Origin: DASZFV01 sp035549075 | Lineage (GTDB): Bacteria > Myxococcota_A > Polyangia > Fen-1088 | Length of the DNA stretch: 64,000 nucleotides | Direction: 5' to 3' | NCBI GenBank assembly: GCA_035549075.1 | Contig: DASZRT010000042.1 | Span: 15,264 to 79,263 of the forward strand | Shown here: positions 52,619-63,300 of the stretch, piece after piece | How positions within the stretch are numbered: position 1 is the first letter of the stretch | Layout: each line of letters opens with the position of its first letter | Notes under the pieces: model-generated | Databases searched by the model: none | Seen by the model: the letters and a program-made list of their open reading frames with translations, nothing else | What the model was told of the DNA's origin: nothing | Made by a program: the position numbers and the translations under genes

Positions 52619-53593
52619 ATGGAGAGAGACCAGCCGAGCGTCGCGCAGACGCTCATGCACGAGATGGGGCTCGACTCGGGAGCGATCGAGCGTCGAAAGC
52701 GGGTCGTCGCGCTCGAGCCCGACGACCTGACGCGCATCGCCGCTGTCAAGCACCTCGTCGTCGAGGACGCCGAGGGCCACACGGCGGCGTTCTTCAACCA
52801 CTTCGCCAACCTCGACGAGGCCCGCGGCCTGCTGTCGAGCAAGGCCCTGCTCGAGAGGGCGCGGCAGCTCCAGAAGCAGCACCTGCGCGCGCTCGTGTCG
52901 GGCGTCTACGACTTGGGTTACATCGAGCAGCGCATCGAGTACGCGGCGGTGTTCGCGAGCGCGGGCCTCGAGCCGCGCGTCTTCCTGGGCGCGTTCCACA
53001 TGCTGCTGCGGAGCGTGGGCACCTCGATCATGAAGCGCTTCGAGGGTTCGCCGACCGACGCCTTCGAGAGCTTCATGTCGCTCAAGAAGGCCGCCTTCTT
53101 CGACATCGGCGTCGTCAACGACGTCCTCGTGTTCGAGCGCGAGCGCCTCATCCGCCAGCAACAAGAGTCGATCCGGGAGCTGTCGACGCCCGTGCTGCAG
53201 GTGCGCGAGCGGCTGCTGCTGCTCCCCATCATCGGCGTCATCGACACGCAGCGCGCCCGCTTCATCACCGAGAGCGTGCTGCGCTCGATCCGCGCGAACC
53301 GCGCCAAGGTCGTCGTGATGGACATCACCGGCGTCGCGACGATCGACTCGAAGGTCGCGAACCACATCTTGCAGACGGTGACGGCGGCGCGCCTCATGGG
53401 CACGCAGGTCATCGTCACCGGCCTCAGCCCCGAGGTCGCGCAGTCGCTCGTCGCGCTCGGCATCGAGCTGTCGAAGCTCCGCACCGTGGGCGACCTCCAA
53501 GGCGGCCTCGAGGAGGCCGAGGACATCCTCGGCTACCGCATGGTCGCGCGCGACGGCGCGCGCCCGGTGGCCGCGGCCCCGGCGTTGGACTAG
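52619..53593 (+). CDS. rsbR: RsbR-type stressosome scaffold with globin-coupled sensor domain
   Basis: A 324-residue protein. Residues about 35-160 form a globin-coupled-sensor domain; KQHLRALVSGVYDLGYIEQR aligns with HemAT, where the matching histidine is the proximal heme ligand; here it is H88. A linker helix follows (about 165-190). Residues 205-300 are a STAS domain (VVVMDITGVATIDSKVANHIL). T190 and T237 are candidates for RsbT phosphorylation by analogy with RsbRA. It forms the core of the stressosome with RsbS. First gene of the operon; the next follows by three bases. Confidence 0.93.
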   Translation: MERDQPSVAQTLMHEMGLDSGAIERRKRVVALEPDDLTRIAAVKHLVVEDAEGHTAAFFNHFANLDEARGLLSSKALLERARQLQKQHLRALVSGVYDLGYIEQRIEYAAVFASAGLEPRVFLGAFHMLLRSVGTSIMKRFEGSPTDAFESFMSLKKAAFFDIGVVNDVLVFERERLIRQQQESIRELSTPVLQVRERLLLLPIIGVIDTQRARFITESVLRSIRANRAKVVVMDITGVATIDSKVANHILQTVTAARLMGTQVIVTGLSPEVAQSLVALGIELSKLRTVGDLQGGLEEAEDILGYRMVARDGARPVAAAPALD

Positions 53594-53596
53594 GCC

Positions 53597-53968
53597 GTGG
53601 CGATCCCCGTCCTCAAGAACGGTGACGTCCTCATCGCGAGCATTCAGGCGGCGCTCACCGATCGCGACCTCGTCGAGCTGCGCGACGAGATCGCCGAGCA
53701 GGTGGGACGCCACCGCAGCCGCGCCGTGGTCGTCGACGTCACCGCCCTCGACGTCCTCGACTCGTTCGCGACGCGCACGCTGCGCTCGATCGCGTACACG
53801 GCGAAGCTGCGCGGCGCCGAGGCCGTGGTCGTGGGCATCCAGCCCGACGTCGCGTTCGCGATGGTCGAGCTCGGCCTCCACCTCGAGAGCGTGGCCACCG
53901 CGCTCGATCTCGAGGAGGGGCTCGCGTACGTCCGCGCCGCGGAGCGGAGCCGCGCCCGTGCCGGGTGA
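53597..53968 (+). CDS. rsbS: RsbS-type stressosome STAS protein
   Basis: A 123-residue single-STAS-domain protein that with RsbR builds the stressosome and holds RsbT until stress. DVTALDVLDSFATRTL carries S56, which matches the RsbT-phosphorylated S59 of Bacillus RsbS. GTG start three bases after rsbR. Its 3' end overlaps the rsbT start by 11 bases. The C-terminal tail is Arg-rich. Confidence 0.93.
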   Translation: MAIPVLKNGDVLIASIQAALTDRDLVELRDEIAEQVGRHRSRAVVVDVTALDVLDSFATRTLRSIAYTAKLRGAEAVVVGIQPDVAFAMVELGLHLESVATALDLEEGLAYVRAAERSRARAG

Positions 53969-54359
53969 GGGCTACGTCGCGATCGAGCGAGACATGGACA
54001 TCGTCTCGGCGCGCCAGCGGGGCCGCGAGCTCGCGGCCTCGCTCGGCTTCACGAGCGCCGAGCAGACGATCATCGCGCTCGCGATCTCGGAGATCGCGCG
54101 CAACATCGTGAGCTACGCGCACCGAGGCGGCATCACCCTGTCCCGCGTCGACGAGAACGGCCGGCGCGGCATCGTCGTCGTCGCGGCCGACGACGGCCCG
54201 GGCATCGCCGACATCGAGCTCGCGATGCGCGACGGCTACTCGACGGGGAAGAGCCTCGGCATGGGGCTGCCGGGGGCGAGGCGCGTCATGGACGAGTTCG
54301 AGATCGTGTCGATCGTCGGCAAGGGGACGACCGTCACGATGAAGAAGTGGGCGCGATGA
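53958..54359 (+). CDS. rsbT: RsbT-type serine kinase/switch protein
   Basis: A 133-residue GHKL-fold kinase. N-box SEIARNIVSYAH, G1 box DDGPGIAD and G2 box GKSLGMGLPGARRVMDEF are intact. It phosphorylates RsbR and RsbS and then leaves to bind a partner having an RsbU_N domain. The start is GTG at 53958, 11 bases inside rsbS; this includes EGYVAIERDMDI, which is conserved in the family; ATG 53994 would lose it. Downstream overlap with the next gene (ATGA). Confidence 0.93.
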   Translation: MPGEGYVAIERDMDIVSARQRGRELAASLGFTSAEQTIIALAISEIARNIVSYAHRGGITLSRVDENGRRGIVVVAADDGPGIADIELAMRDGYSTGKSLGMGLPGARRVMDEFEIVSIVGKGTTVTMKKWAR

Positions 54360-54970
54360 TCGACGCGGCGGAGGACGTCGCGCCCCTGTCGTGGGGCTGG
54401 GCCGGGCGCGGCCTCGAGGCGACGTCGGGCGATCTCCACGTCGTCGTGCCGTTCCCAGGCGGCGCGCTCGTCGCGCTCCTCGACGGCCTCGGCCACGGCC
54501 CCGAGGCGGCGGCCGCCTGCCAGGCGGCGGTGCCCATGCTCGAAGCGTGCGCCGCGGATCCCGTCACGTCGATCGTGGAGCGCTGCCACGAGGCGACGCG
54601 CCGCACGCGCGGCCTGGTCATGAGCCTCGCGTCCATCGACGCGAGCGCGGGATCCCTCACCTGGGTCGGCGTCGGCAACGTCGAGGGCGTCGTCCTACGC
54701 GCGCCCGGCGGGGACCGCCGCGACGAGGCCATCGCGGCGCGCCCCGGCGTCGTCGGCGGTCAGCTCCCCCCGCTGCGCGCGACGACGCTGATCTTCGCGC
54801 CGGGCGACACGCTCGTCCTCGCGACCGACGGCATCCGCGGGGGCTTCACCACCGGCTTGCCGCGTGCGCTCCCGCCCCAGGAGTTGGCCGAGTCGATCCT
54901 CGCGCGCTTCGCCAAGGGCACGGACGACGCGCACGTCGTCGTCGCGCGCCTCGACGGAGGTCGTCCGTGA
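54356..54970 (+). CDS. rsbX: RsbX-like PP2C phosphatase
   Basis: A 204-residue PP2C/SpoIIE-type phosphatase. The metal-binding aspartates sit in ALLDGLGHGPEA and LATDGIRGGF. RsbX-type phosphatases reset the stressosome by dephosphorylating RsbR and RsbS. Strong translational overlaps on both ends (ATGA with rsbT, GTGA with the kinase) support one operon. Confidence 0.9.
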   Translation: MIDAAEDVAPLSWGWAGRGLEATSGDLHVVVPFPGGALVALLDGLGHGPEAAAACQAAVPMLEACAADPVTSIVERCHEATRRTRGLVMSLASIDASAGSLTWVGVGNVEGVVLRAPGGDRRDEAIAARPGVVGGQLPPLRATTLIFAPGDTLVLATDGIRGGFTTGLPRALPPQELAESILARFAKGTDDAHVVVARLDGGRP

Positions 54971-55974
54971 CGGCGCGCGAAGAGCTCGACCAGCGCTACC
55001 GCGCGGCGCTCGAGCGGTTCCTCGACGCGCGCGACGAGCCGGCGCTGAGCGCGGCGTACGAGCTGGGCCGACGCGCCGTCGTCGACGGCCTCGGCGTGCT
55101 CGACGTCGCGACGACGCACGGCGAGGCGTTGCGGAATCTGGTCTGGGGCGCACCCGCCCACGATCGCGCGCGACGCGCCGTCGACGCCGCCGCCTTCTTC
55201 CAGGAGCTCCTCTCGCCCTTCGAGATGACGTTCCGCGGCTACCGCCAGGCCAACGACGAGCTCCGCCGCCAACAGGTCGCGCTCGAGGACGTCAACCGCG
55301 AGCTCGAGGCCTTCAGCTACTCCGTGTCGCACGACCTGCGCGCGCCCTTGCGGAGCATCGACGCCTTCACCCGCATCCTCGCGCGGGATCACGCGGCCGC
55401 GCTCGACGACGCGGGCCGTGGACACCTCGGCCGCGTGCGCGCGGCCGCCGAATGGATGGCCCGACTCATCGACGACCTCCTCGGGCTCGCGCGCGTCTCA
55501 CGCGCCGACCTCGCGCGCGGGGACGTCGACCTCTCCGCGCTCGCCACGTCGATCCTCGACCGCCTGCGCGGCGAGGCGCCGGGGCGCGACGTCCAGACGC
55601 GCGTCGAGGGCGGCGTGCGCGGCCGCGGCGACGCGCGCCTGCTCGCCGTCGTCCTCGAGAACCTGTTGCGCAACGCCTGGAAGTTCACCGCCAAGCGGTC
55701 GGCGGCCGAGATCGCCTTCGGCCGCGAGCTGCGCGACGGCGAGGTCGTGTACTTCGTGCGCGACAACGGCGCGGGGTTCGACATGGCCTATGCCCACAAG
55801 CTCTTCGGGGCCTTCCAGCGCCTGCACACGCGCGACGAGTTCGACGGCACGGGCATCGGCCTCGCGACGGTCGCGCGCGTCGTGCGGCGCCACGACGGTC
55901 GCGTCTGGGCCGAGGCCGCCGTCGGCCGCGGCGCGACGTTCTACTTCACCCTCGACCGGGCGGGCCGCTCGTGA
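54967..55974 (+). CDS. Soluble histidine kinase with RsbU_N-like N-terminal domain
   Basis: A 335-residue kinase without membrane helix. The N-terminal 95 residues (LDQRYRAALERFLDARDEPAL, AYELGRRAVVDGL, FFQELLSPFEMTF) resemble the RsbU N-terminal domain, the part of RsbU that RsbT binds. Then comes a short coiled coil (DELRRQQVALEDVNRELEA) and a histidine kinase: H-box FSYSVSHDLRAPLRSI with H122, N-box ENLLRNAWKF, G-boxes DNGAGFDM and GTGIGLATVARVV. No receiver domain or response-regulator gene is nearby. It most likely lets freed RsbT switch on phosphorelay output. This is inference from domain order. Confidence 0.85.
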   Translation: MTAREELDQRYRAALERFLDARDEPALSAAYELGRRAVVDGLGVLDVATTHGEALRNLVWGAPAHDRARRAVDAAAFFQELLSPFEMTFRGYRQANDELRRQQVALEDVNRELEAFSYSVSHDLRAPLRSIDAFTRILARDHAAALDDAGRGHLGRVRAAAEWMARLIDDLLGLARVSRADLARGDVDLSALATSILDRLRGEAPGRDVQTRVEGGVRGRGDARLLAVVLENLLRNAWKFTAKRSAAEIAFGRELRDGEVVYFVRDNGAGFDMAYAHKLFGAFQRLHTRDEFDGTGIGLATVARVVRRHDGRVWAEAAVGRGATFYFTLDRAGRS

Positions 55975-56387
55975 AGAGCGGGACGCTCGACGTGCGCGCG
56001 CGCGTCGACGTCCGCGACGACTCGGACCTCGTGGTGGCGCGGCGGCTCGTGCGTCAGCTCGGCGCCGCCGAGAAGCTTTCGACGGCCGCCATCGAGGCGC
56101 TCGCGACGGCCGTCACCGAGCTCGGGCGCAACATCGTCGTTCACGCGGGCTCGGGGACGCTGCTCTTCGGCACGGCGACGGACGGCGTGCGGCGCGGCGT
56201 CAGCGTCATCGCGCGCGACGCAGGGCCGGGCATCGACGACGTCGCGCGCGCCATGCGCGACGGCTACTCGTCGGGAGACGGGCTCGGCCTCGGCCTGCCC
56301 AGCGCCCGGAGGCTCGTCGACGAGTTCGAGATCGCGTCGACGCTGGGCGCCGGCACGACGGTCACGGTGACGAAGTGGCGGGCGTGA
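55971..56387 (+). CDS. Second RsbT/anti-sigma-type GHKL kinase
   Basis: A 138-residue GHKL protein related to RsbT and RsbW. The N-box VTELGRNIVVHA and the G boxes RDAGPGIDD and DGLGLGLPSARRLVDEF are intact. It is closer to RsbT than to RsbW because it has no RsbW-type sigma-binding ending that I can recognise. GTG start overlaps the kinase stop. Its role could be as a competitor of RsbT or as a separate switch. Its last 26 bases overlap the convergent GH3 gene. Confidence 0.82.
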   Translation: MKSGTLDVRARVDVRDDSDLVVARRLVRQLGAAEKLSTAAIEALATAVTELGRNIVVHAGSGTLLFGTATDGVRRGVSVIARDAGPGIDDVARAMRDGYSSGDGLGLGLPSARRLVDEFEIASTLGAGTTVTVTKWRA

Positions 56388-58572
56388 CGGTGACGTTGGC
56401 CGTGAGCCCCGCCTGCGCCCCCGCGTACGACCACGCCGCGTCGGGCTGCGCGCCGCCGACGGCGAGGCGGAACGTCCCCGGGGGTGTCGCGCGCGCGCCG
56501 TGGTCGTCGACGAGCGAGAAGGCGCGCGCGGGGACCGGGACGTTTACCGCGCGGCGCTCGTTCGCGGCGAGGCGCACGCGCGCGAAGCCCGCGAGCCAGC
56601 GGCGCGGCGCGTACGCCGGGGCGTCGGGGCGCGAGACGTAGACCTCGACGACCTCGTCGGCGTCGCGCGCGCTCGTGTTCTCGACGTCGACGCCGATCGT
56701 CGTGTCCGTGTTCGCGGCCAGTGTCGCCGGCGCGACGAGGTTCGTGTAGCGGAACGTCGCGTACGACAGGCCGTGACCGAACGCCCAGAGCGGCGCGCGC
56801 TCGAAGTAGCGGTAGGTGCGGCCCCGCATCGCGTAGTCGTCGAAGCGCGGCAGATCGGTGACCGCGCGGTAGAAGGTCACGGGCAGGCGGCCCGCGGGGC
56901 TCGCGTCGCCGAACAAGACGTCGGCGAGCGCGCTGCCGCCCTCTTCGCCTGGGTACCAAGCGGCGACGATCGCGGGCACGTGCGTCGCGGCCCACGGCAC
57001 GGCGAGCGCGCTGCCCGCCGTCAGCACGAGGACGACGGGCTTCCCCGTCGAGACGAGCGCCTCGAGCAAGCGCTGCTGGCCGCGCGGCAGCGCGAGGTCC
57101 AGGCGGTCGCCGCTCGGGTTGAGCGCGGCGTCGCCTTCTTCGCCCTCGATGCGTGGCGAGAGGCCCAGCACGGCGACGACGGCGTCGCTGCGCTTCGCGG
57201 CCGTGAGCGCCTCGGCGAGCTGCGCGCTCGAGACGCCGCGGCCCGAGAGCGGCGCGCCGCGCGCGTAGCTGACGGTGACGCCGCGAGCAGACGCGGCGGC
57301 ACGAATGCCTTCGAGCGGCGTCACGGCGTGCGACGGCTCGCCGTGGTAGTTGCCGAGCAGCACGTCGGGATCATCGGCCGTCGGCCCGACGACGGCGAGG
57401 CGACGAATCGACGGCGCGAGCGGCAACGCGCCGCCGCGGTTCTCGAGCAGCACGATCGCCTCGCGCGCCGCCTCACGCGCGAGCGCGCGGTGCTCGGGCG
57501 AATCGACGACCGACGACGGCGGCTCCGCGCTCGGCGGATCCAACAGCCCGAGGCGCGCGCGCGTCGCGAACAACCGCGTCGCCGCGCGATCGATCTGCGC
57601 GTCGGTGACGAGGCCCTCGGCGCGCGCCTTCGCCAGCGCGCGGAACTCGTTGCCGCAAGAGAGATCGGTGCCCGCCGCGAGCGCGAGCGCCGCCGCGTGC
57701 TCGAGGTCGGGCGCCGCGCCGTGGCCGTGAACGAGATCGCCGATGGCGCCGCAGTCGCTGACGACGTAGCCGTCGAAGCCCCACGCGCCCCGCAGCGTCT
57801 GCGTCAGCAACGTCGGGCTCGCCGCGCACGGCTCGCCGTTGACGCGGTTGTAGGCGGGCATGACGCCCGCGACGTGGCCCTCGCGCACGGCGGCCTCGAA
57901 CTGCGGCAGGTACGTGTCGGCGAGGTCGTGCGCCGACACGCGCGCGTCGAAGCCGTGGCGCAGCGACTCGGGCCCGCTGTGCGCGGCGAAGTGCTTGGCC
58001 GTCGCCGCCGCGGCCAATCCGCCGCCGCCCTCGCCCTGCAGCCCGCGAATGAACGCGACGCCCATACGCGACGTGAGCCACGGGTCTTCGCCGTACGTCT
58101 CTTGCCCGCGGCCCCAGCGCGGGTCGCGGAAGATGTTGATGTTGGGCGAGAAGAACGTCAGGCCCTCGTAGCGTCCCGACGCGCCGCCGCGCGCCTCGGC
58201 CACGTGCTTGGCCCGCGCCTCTCGCGCGATCGCCTCGGCCACGCGCCGCACGAGCGCGTCGTCGAACGTCGCCGCGAGCGCGATGGCCTGCGGGAACACC
58301 GTGGCGCGGCCAGAGCGCGCGACGCCGTGGAGCGCCTCGTTCCACCAGTCGTAAGCCGGCACGCCCAGGCGCGGGATCGCGGGCGCGTCGCTCACGAGCT
58401 GGCTCACCTTCTCGTCGAGCGTCATGCGCGCGACGAGCGCCGCCGCGCGCGACTCGGCCGCGCCTTTGTCGACCGAGCGCGCGCCGCCCGACGACGGCGC
58501 GACCGCGCCGGGCCGCGCCACGCGCGCGCAGGCCGCCGCGCCGAGAACCAGGACCGCGAACGGGCGCCTCAC
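56362..58572 (-). CDS. Glycoside hydrolase family 3 beta-glucosidase/beta-xylosidase
   Basis: A 736-residue three-domain GH3 enzyme, probably a lipoprotein (AAAC at C16 after a short hydrophobic segment). The N-terminal barrel has the KHFAAHSGPES loop and the nucleophile D273 in GYVVSDCGAIGD. The C-terminal alpha/beta domain (VAVLGLSPRIEGEEGDAA, WYPGEEGGSALADVLFGD) and an Fn3-like end (EVVEVYVSRPDAPAYAPRRWLAGFARVRL) are complete. It acts on beta-1,4-linked glucose or xylose side chains. Convergent with the stressosome operon, and it overlaps the downstream small gene start by four bases. Confidence 0.93.
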   Translation of the reverse strand: MRRPFAVLVLGAAACARVARPGAVAPSSGGARSVDKGAAESRAAALVARMTLDEKVSQLVSDAPAIPRLGVPAYDWWNEALHGVARSGRATVFPQAIALAATFDDALVRRVAEAIAREARAKHVAEARGGASGRYEGLTFFSPNINIFRDPRWGRGQETYGEDPWLTSRMGVAFIRGLQGEGGGGLAAAATAKHFAAHSGPESLRHGFDARVSAHDLADTYLPQFEAAVREGHVAGVMPAYNRVNGEPCAASPTLLTQTLRGAWGFDGYVVSDCGAIGDLVHGHGAAPDLEHAAALALAAGTDLSCGNEFRALAKARAEGLVTDAQIDRAATRLFATRARLGLLDPPSAEPPSSVVDSPEHRALAREAAREAIVLLENRGGALPLAPSIRRLAVVGPTADDPDVLLGNYHGEPSHAVTPLEGIRAAASARGVTVSYARGAPLSGRGVSSAQLAEALTAAKRSDAVVAVLGLSPRIEGEEGDAALNPSGDRLDLALPRGQQRLLEALVSTGKPVVLVLTAGSALAVPWAATHVPAIVAAWYPGEEGGSALADVLFGDASPAGRLPVTFYRAVTDLPRFDDYAMRGRTYRYFERAPLWAFGHGLSYATFRYTNLVAPATLAANTDTTIGVDVENTSARDADEVVEVYVSRPDAPAYAPRRWLAGFARVRLAANERRAVNVPVPARAFSLVDDHGARATPPGTFRLAVGGAQPDAAWSYAGAQAGLTANVTVTPATSSP

Positions 58573-59066
58573 TTCAGCGTGATCGTCGTCTTCGCGTAGA
58601 CCTTCTCTTTGCCGCCGATGAGGCGCGTCGCGAGGACGTCGTACTTATGGCCGGCGACGAAGCCCAGGTCCTTCGAGATCGCGATGCCGTTGAGCTCGAC
58701 GATCTTCTGGTCGGGCTTGACGTCGATCTCGCTGAAGTTCACCTGGTCGCGCGGCTTCTTGCTGACGTCGTAGTAGACGATGTTGATCTTGTCGGCCCCC
58801 GGCGCCTCTTTGAGAAAGACGGCGAGGTTCAGCGTCCACGTGCCGCCGTCGCCCTTGATGACGGTCTTCGACTGCTTCTTGATGGCGGCGATCATGGCGG
58901 CGTCGGTGGGGAATCCGCTGCCGAACTCGGCGTCGCTCACGAAGACGCGGCCCTTGAAGGCGCCCCACACGTCGGCCGACGCCCCGCGCGGCGCACCGAC
59001 GGCGAGGGCGACGAAGGCGGCCGCCGCGAGGCCGACGATTCCACAAATCGAGCGTGAGCGCGTCAT
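58569..59066 (-). CDS. Exported protein of unknown function
   Basis: A 165-residue protein with a signal peptide (SICGIVGLAAAAFVALAVG, cleavage near ASA-DV). The mature part is beta-rich (FVSDAEFGSGFPTDAAMI, TVIKGDGGTWTLNLAVFL, KINIVYYDV, KYDVLATRLIGGKEKVYAKTTI). No known family recognised. The ATG is at 59064-59066; a longer frame upstream adds residues before the signal. It overlaps the GH3 start by four bases, so the two are co-translated and are probably exported together. Confidence 0.7.
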   Translation of the reverse strand: MTRSRSICGIVGLAAAAFVALAVGAPRGASADVWGAFKGRVFVSDAEFGSGFPTDAAMIAAIKKQSKTVIKGDGGTWTLNLAVFLKEAPGADKINIVYYDVSKKPRDQVNFSEIDVKPDQKIVELNGIAISKDLGFVAGHKYDVLATRLIGGKEKVYAKTTITLK

Positions 59067-59155
59067 GCCCCCATCCTGCGGCCGGTGGCGACGCGATGGC
59101 AAGCCAGCGCGGCCCATGGCATTCTGGCCGGGTGTCGACCGCGCCTGCGAGCCCC

Positions 59156-60154
<999 letters not shown>

Positions 60155-60161
60155 CGCGCGC

Positions 60162-61130
<969 letters not shown>

Positions 61131-61134
61131 CGAC

Positions 61135-63300
61135 GTGCACTTCCTCGCGCCCTCGCTGCTCCTCGGCCTCGCCGCCGCCGTCGCGCCGTGGTTCATCCAC
61201 CGCATCGGCAAGCGCCGCGCGCGCCCGCGCGCCTTCGCGGCGATGGAGCTCTTGCTGCGCGCCGAGCGCGAGGTGTCGGCGCGGCGGCGCCTGCGCGAGC
61301 TGCTGCTGCTCGCGCTGCGCACGCTCGTCGCGGCCGCGCTCCCTTTGATCTTCGCGCGGCCGTTCACCGAGGTGCGCTCCGATCTCCCCGCGACGGCGGG
61401 GCGCACGCAGAGCGCCGTCGTCGTGCTCGACGACTCGGCGAGCCTGCGCCGCCTCGAGCACGCCGGCGGCGATCCCGTGTTCACGAAGGCGCGCGGCCGC
61501 GCCCGCTCTCTCGTCGAGCACCTCGCGCCCGACTCCGACGTCGCGCTCGTGCTCGCGTCCGAAGGCACGGCCGCGCCCGTGGCCGAGCCGGCGAGCGATC
61601 ACGCGCGCGTGCTCGCGGCGCTCGACGGCGTCACGTGCTCGGCCCGCCGCGCCGACTTCGCCGCGGCCCTGCGACGCGCGTCGCAGATCCTCACGGCGGG
61701 CGCGCACGGCGAGCGCGTCGTCTACGTCGTCACCGATCTTCAGGCGACGGGCTGGGACGGCGTGACGTCCGAAGGCGACACCGGAGGCCCCGCGATCGTC
61801 TTGCTCGACGTCGGCTCACCCTGGGAGAACCGCGCCGTCGTCGGCCTCGAAGCCGAGCCCGCGCCCGAGCAAGGCGCCGAGGGCGTCGCCGTCGTCGCCG
61901 AGGTCGCGAACTTCTCCGACGCGCCCGCGACCAAGCTCGGCCTCACGCTGCGCCTCGACGGCGCCGACGTCGCGCGCGGCTTCGTCGACGTGCCCGCGCA
62001 CGGCCGCGCCAAGAAGCGCTTCCTGCACACGCTCGCGGGCGGCGGCGGCGCACACGACGCCGAGGTCGAGATCGATCACGACCTGTTCACGCTCGACGAT
62101 CGCCGCCGCGCGCGCGTCGAGGTCTCGCGCGGGCTGCGCGTGCTCATCGTCGACGGCGATCCGCGCACGGTGCGCACCGAAGACGAGGCGTTCTTCCTCG
62201 AAGCGGCGTTGCGCGCCGGCGGCGGCGGCTTCTCGATCACGAGCGCGCTGCCCGACGAGGTCGCGCCTGCGTCGCTGACCGACTACGGCGCCGTCTTCCT
62301 CGCCAACGTCGCGCGCCCCTCGCCCGAGCTCGCGCAGGCGCTGGTCCGTTACGTCGAGAACGGCGGCGGCGTGTTCATCTCCGTCGGCGATCGCGTCGAC
62401 GCCGACGCCTGGAATTCACGCCTCGCCGCGATCTTGCCGCAGCCGCTCGGCCTCAAGCGCACGGCGTCGGCCTCGGGCGATCCCACGGCGCCGCCCGCCG
62501 AGGGCGAGACCGTCGACACGCGCCCCGCCGAGCGCCTCGCGCCGCTCGACCGCCGCCACCCGCTGCTCGCGAGCTTCCCCGCGAAGAGCGACGGCCTCGC
62601 GTCGGCGCGCTTCTCGGAGTTCATGCTGCTCGCGCCCGTGCCCGACGCGCCCGGCCGCTCGGTCGTGCTGCGCTTCGAGAGCGGCGCGCCCGCGCTCGTC
62701 GCGTCCGAGGTCGGCCGCGGCCGCGTGCTCTTGCTGACGACCACCGTCGATCGCGAGTGGACCGACCTGCCCATTCGTCCCGGCTTCCTGCCGCTCGTGC
62801 AAGAGTCGGCGCGGTACCTCGCGGGCGCGCCCGGCTCCGAGTCGGTGGCTTCGCTCACCGTGGGCCAGCGCCGCGAGATCGGCCTCGGCGGCGACGACCG
62901 CCGCGTCGAGGTCGTAGGCCCGAACGGCCAGTCGACGTGGCTCACGCCCGAGCCGCGCCCCTCGGAGGGCCGCTCGCCCGAGGCGCACGCGCGCCGCGCC
63001 GTCGCCTTCGATCGCACCGACGAGCCCGGCCTCTACCGCGTGCGCGCCTCGCGCGCCGACGGCACCGTCGAGGAGCGCCCCGAAGAGCGCTTCGTCGTCG
63101 ACCTCGACCCCGGCGAGTCCGACCCCGCGCCCCTGCCCGCCGACCGCCGGCCCGATCATGCGCGCGCGGCTGCCGGCGGAGACGCCGCGCCCAAGAGCCG
63201 CCTCGAGCTGTGGCACGCGCTGGGCGCCGTCGTGCTCGTGGCCGTCTTGCTGGAGTCGCTGTTGACGCTGCGGCTGCGACGCGGCAGGGTCAAGGCGTGA
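61135..63300 (+). CDS. BatA-like membrane protein with VWA domain
   Basis: A 721-residue membrane protein. The N-terminus FLAPSLLLGLAAAVAPWFIH is the BatA-type start, with a second helix about residues 53-72. A VWA domain (VVVLDDSASLRRLEH) follows, then a CARDB-like part and a glutamine-amidotransferase-like part (ALVRYVENGGGVFISVGD). It ends in a helix (ALGAVVLVAVLLESLL). The GTG at 61135 has GGAG eight bases upstream and is preferred over 61102. Typical of MoxR clusters; the function is unclear. Confidence 0.9.
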   Translation: MHFLAPSLLLGLAAAVAPWFIHRIGKRRARPRAFAAMELLLRAEREVSARRRLRELLLLALRTLVAAALPLIFARPFTEVRSDLPATAGRTQSAVVVLDDSASLRRLEHAGGDPVFTKARGRARSLVEHLAPDSDVALVLASEGTAAPVAEPASDHARVLAALDGVTCSARRADFAAALRRASQILTAGAHGERVVYVVTDLQATGWDGVTSEGDTGGPAIVLLDVGSPWENRAVVGLEAEPAPEQGAEGVAVVAEVANFSDAPATKLGLTLRLDGADVARGFVDVPAHGRAKKRFLHTLAGGGGAHDAEVEIDHDLFTLDDRRRARVEVSRGLRVLIVDGDPRTVRTEDEAFFLEAALRAGGGGFSITSALPDEVAPASLTDYGAVFLANVARPSPELAQALVRYVENGGGVFISVGDRVDADAWNSRLAAILPQPLGLKRTASASGDPTAPPAEGETVDTRPAERLAPLDRRHPLLASFPAKSDGLASARFSEFMLLAPVPDAPGRSVVLRFESGAPALVASEVGRGRVLLLTTTVDREWTDLPIRPGFLPLVQESARYLAGAPGSESVASLTVGQRREIGLGGDDRRVEVVGPNGQSTWLTPEPRPSEGRSPEAHARRAVAFDRTDEPGLYRVRASRADGTVEERPEERFVVDLDPGESDPAPLPADRRPDHARAAAGGDAAPKSRLELWHALGAVVLVAVLLESLLTLRLRRGRVKA

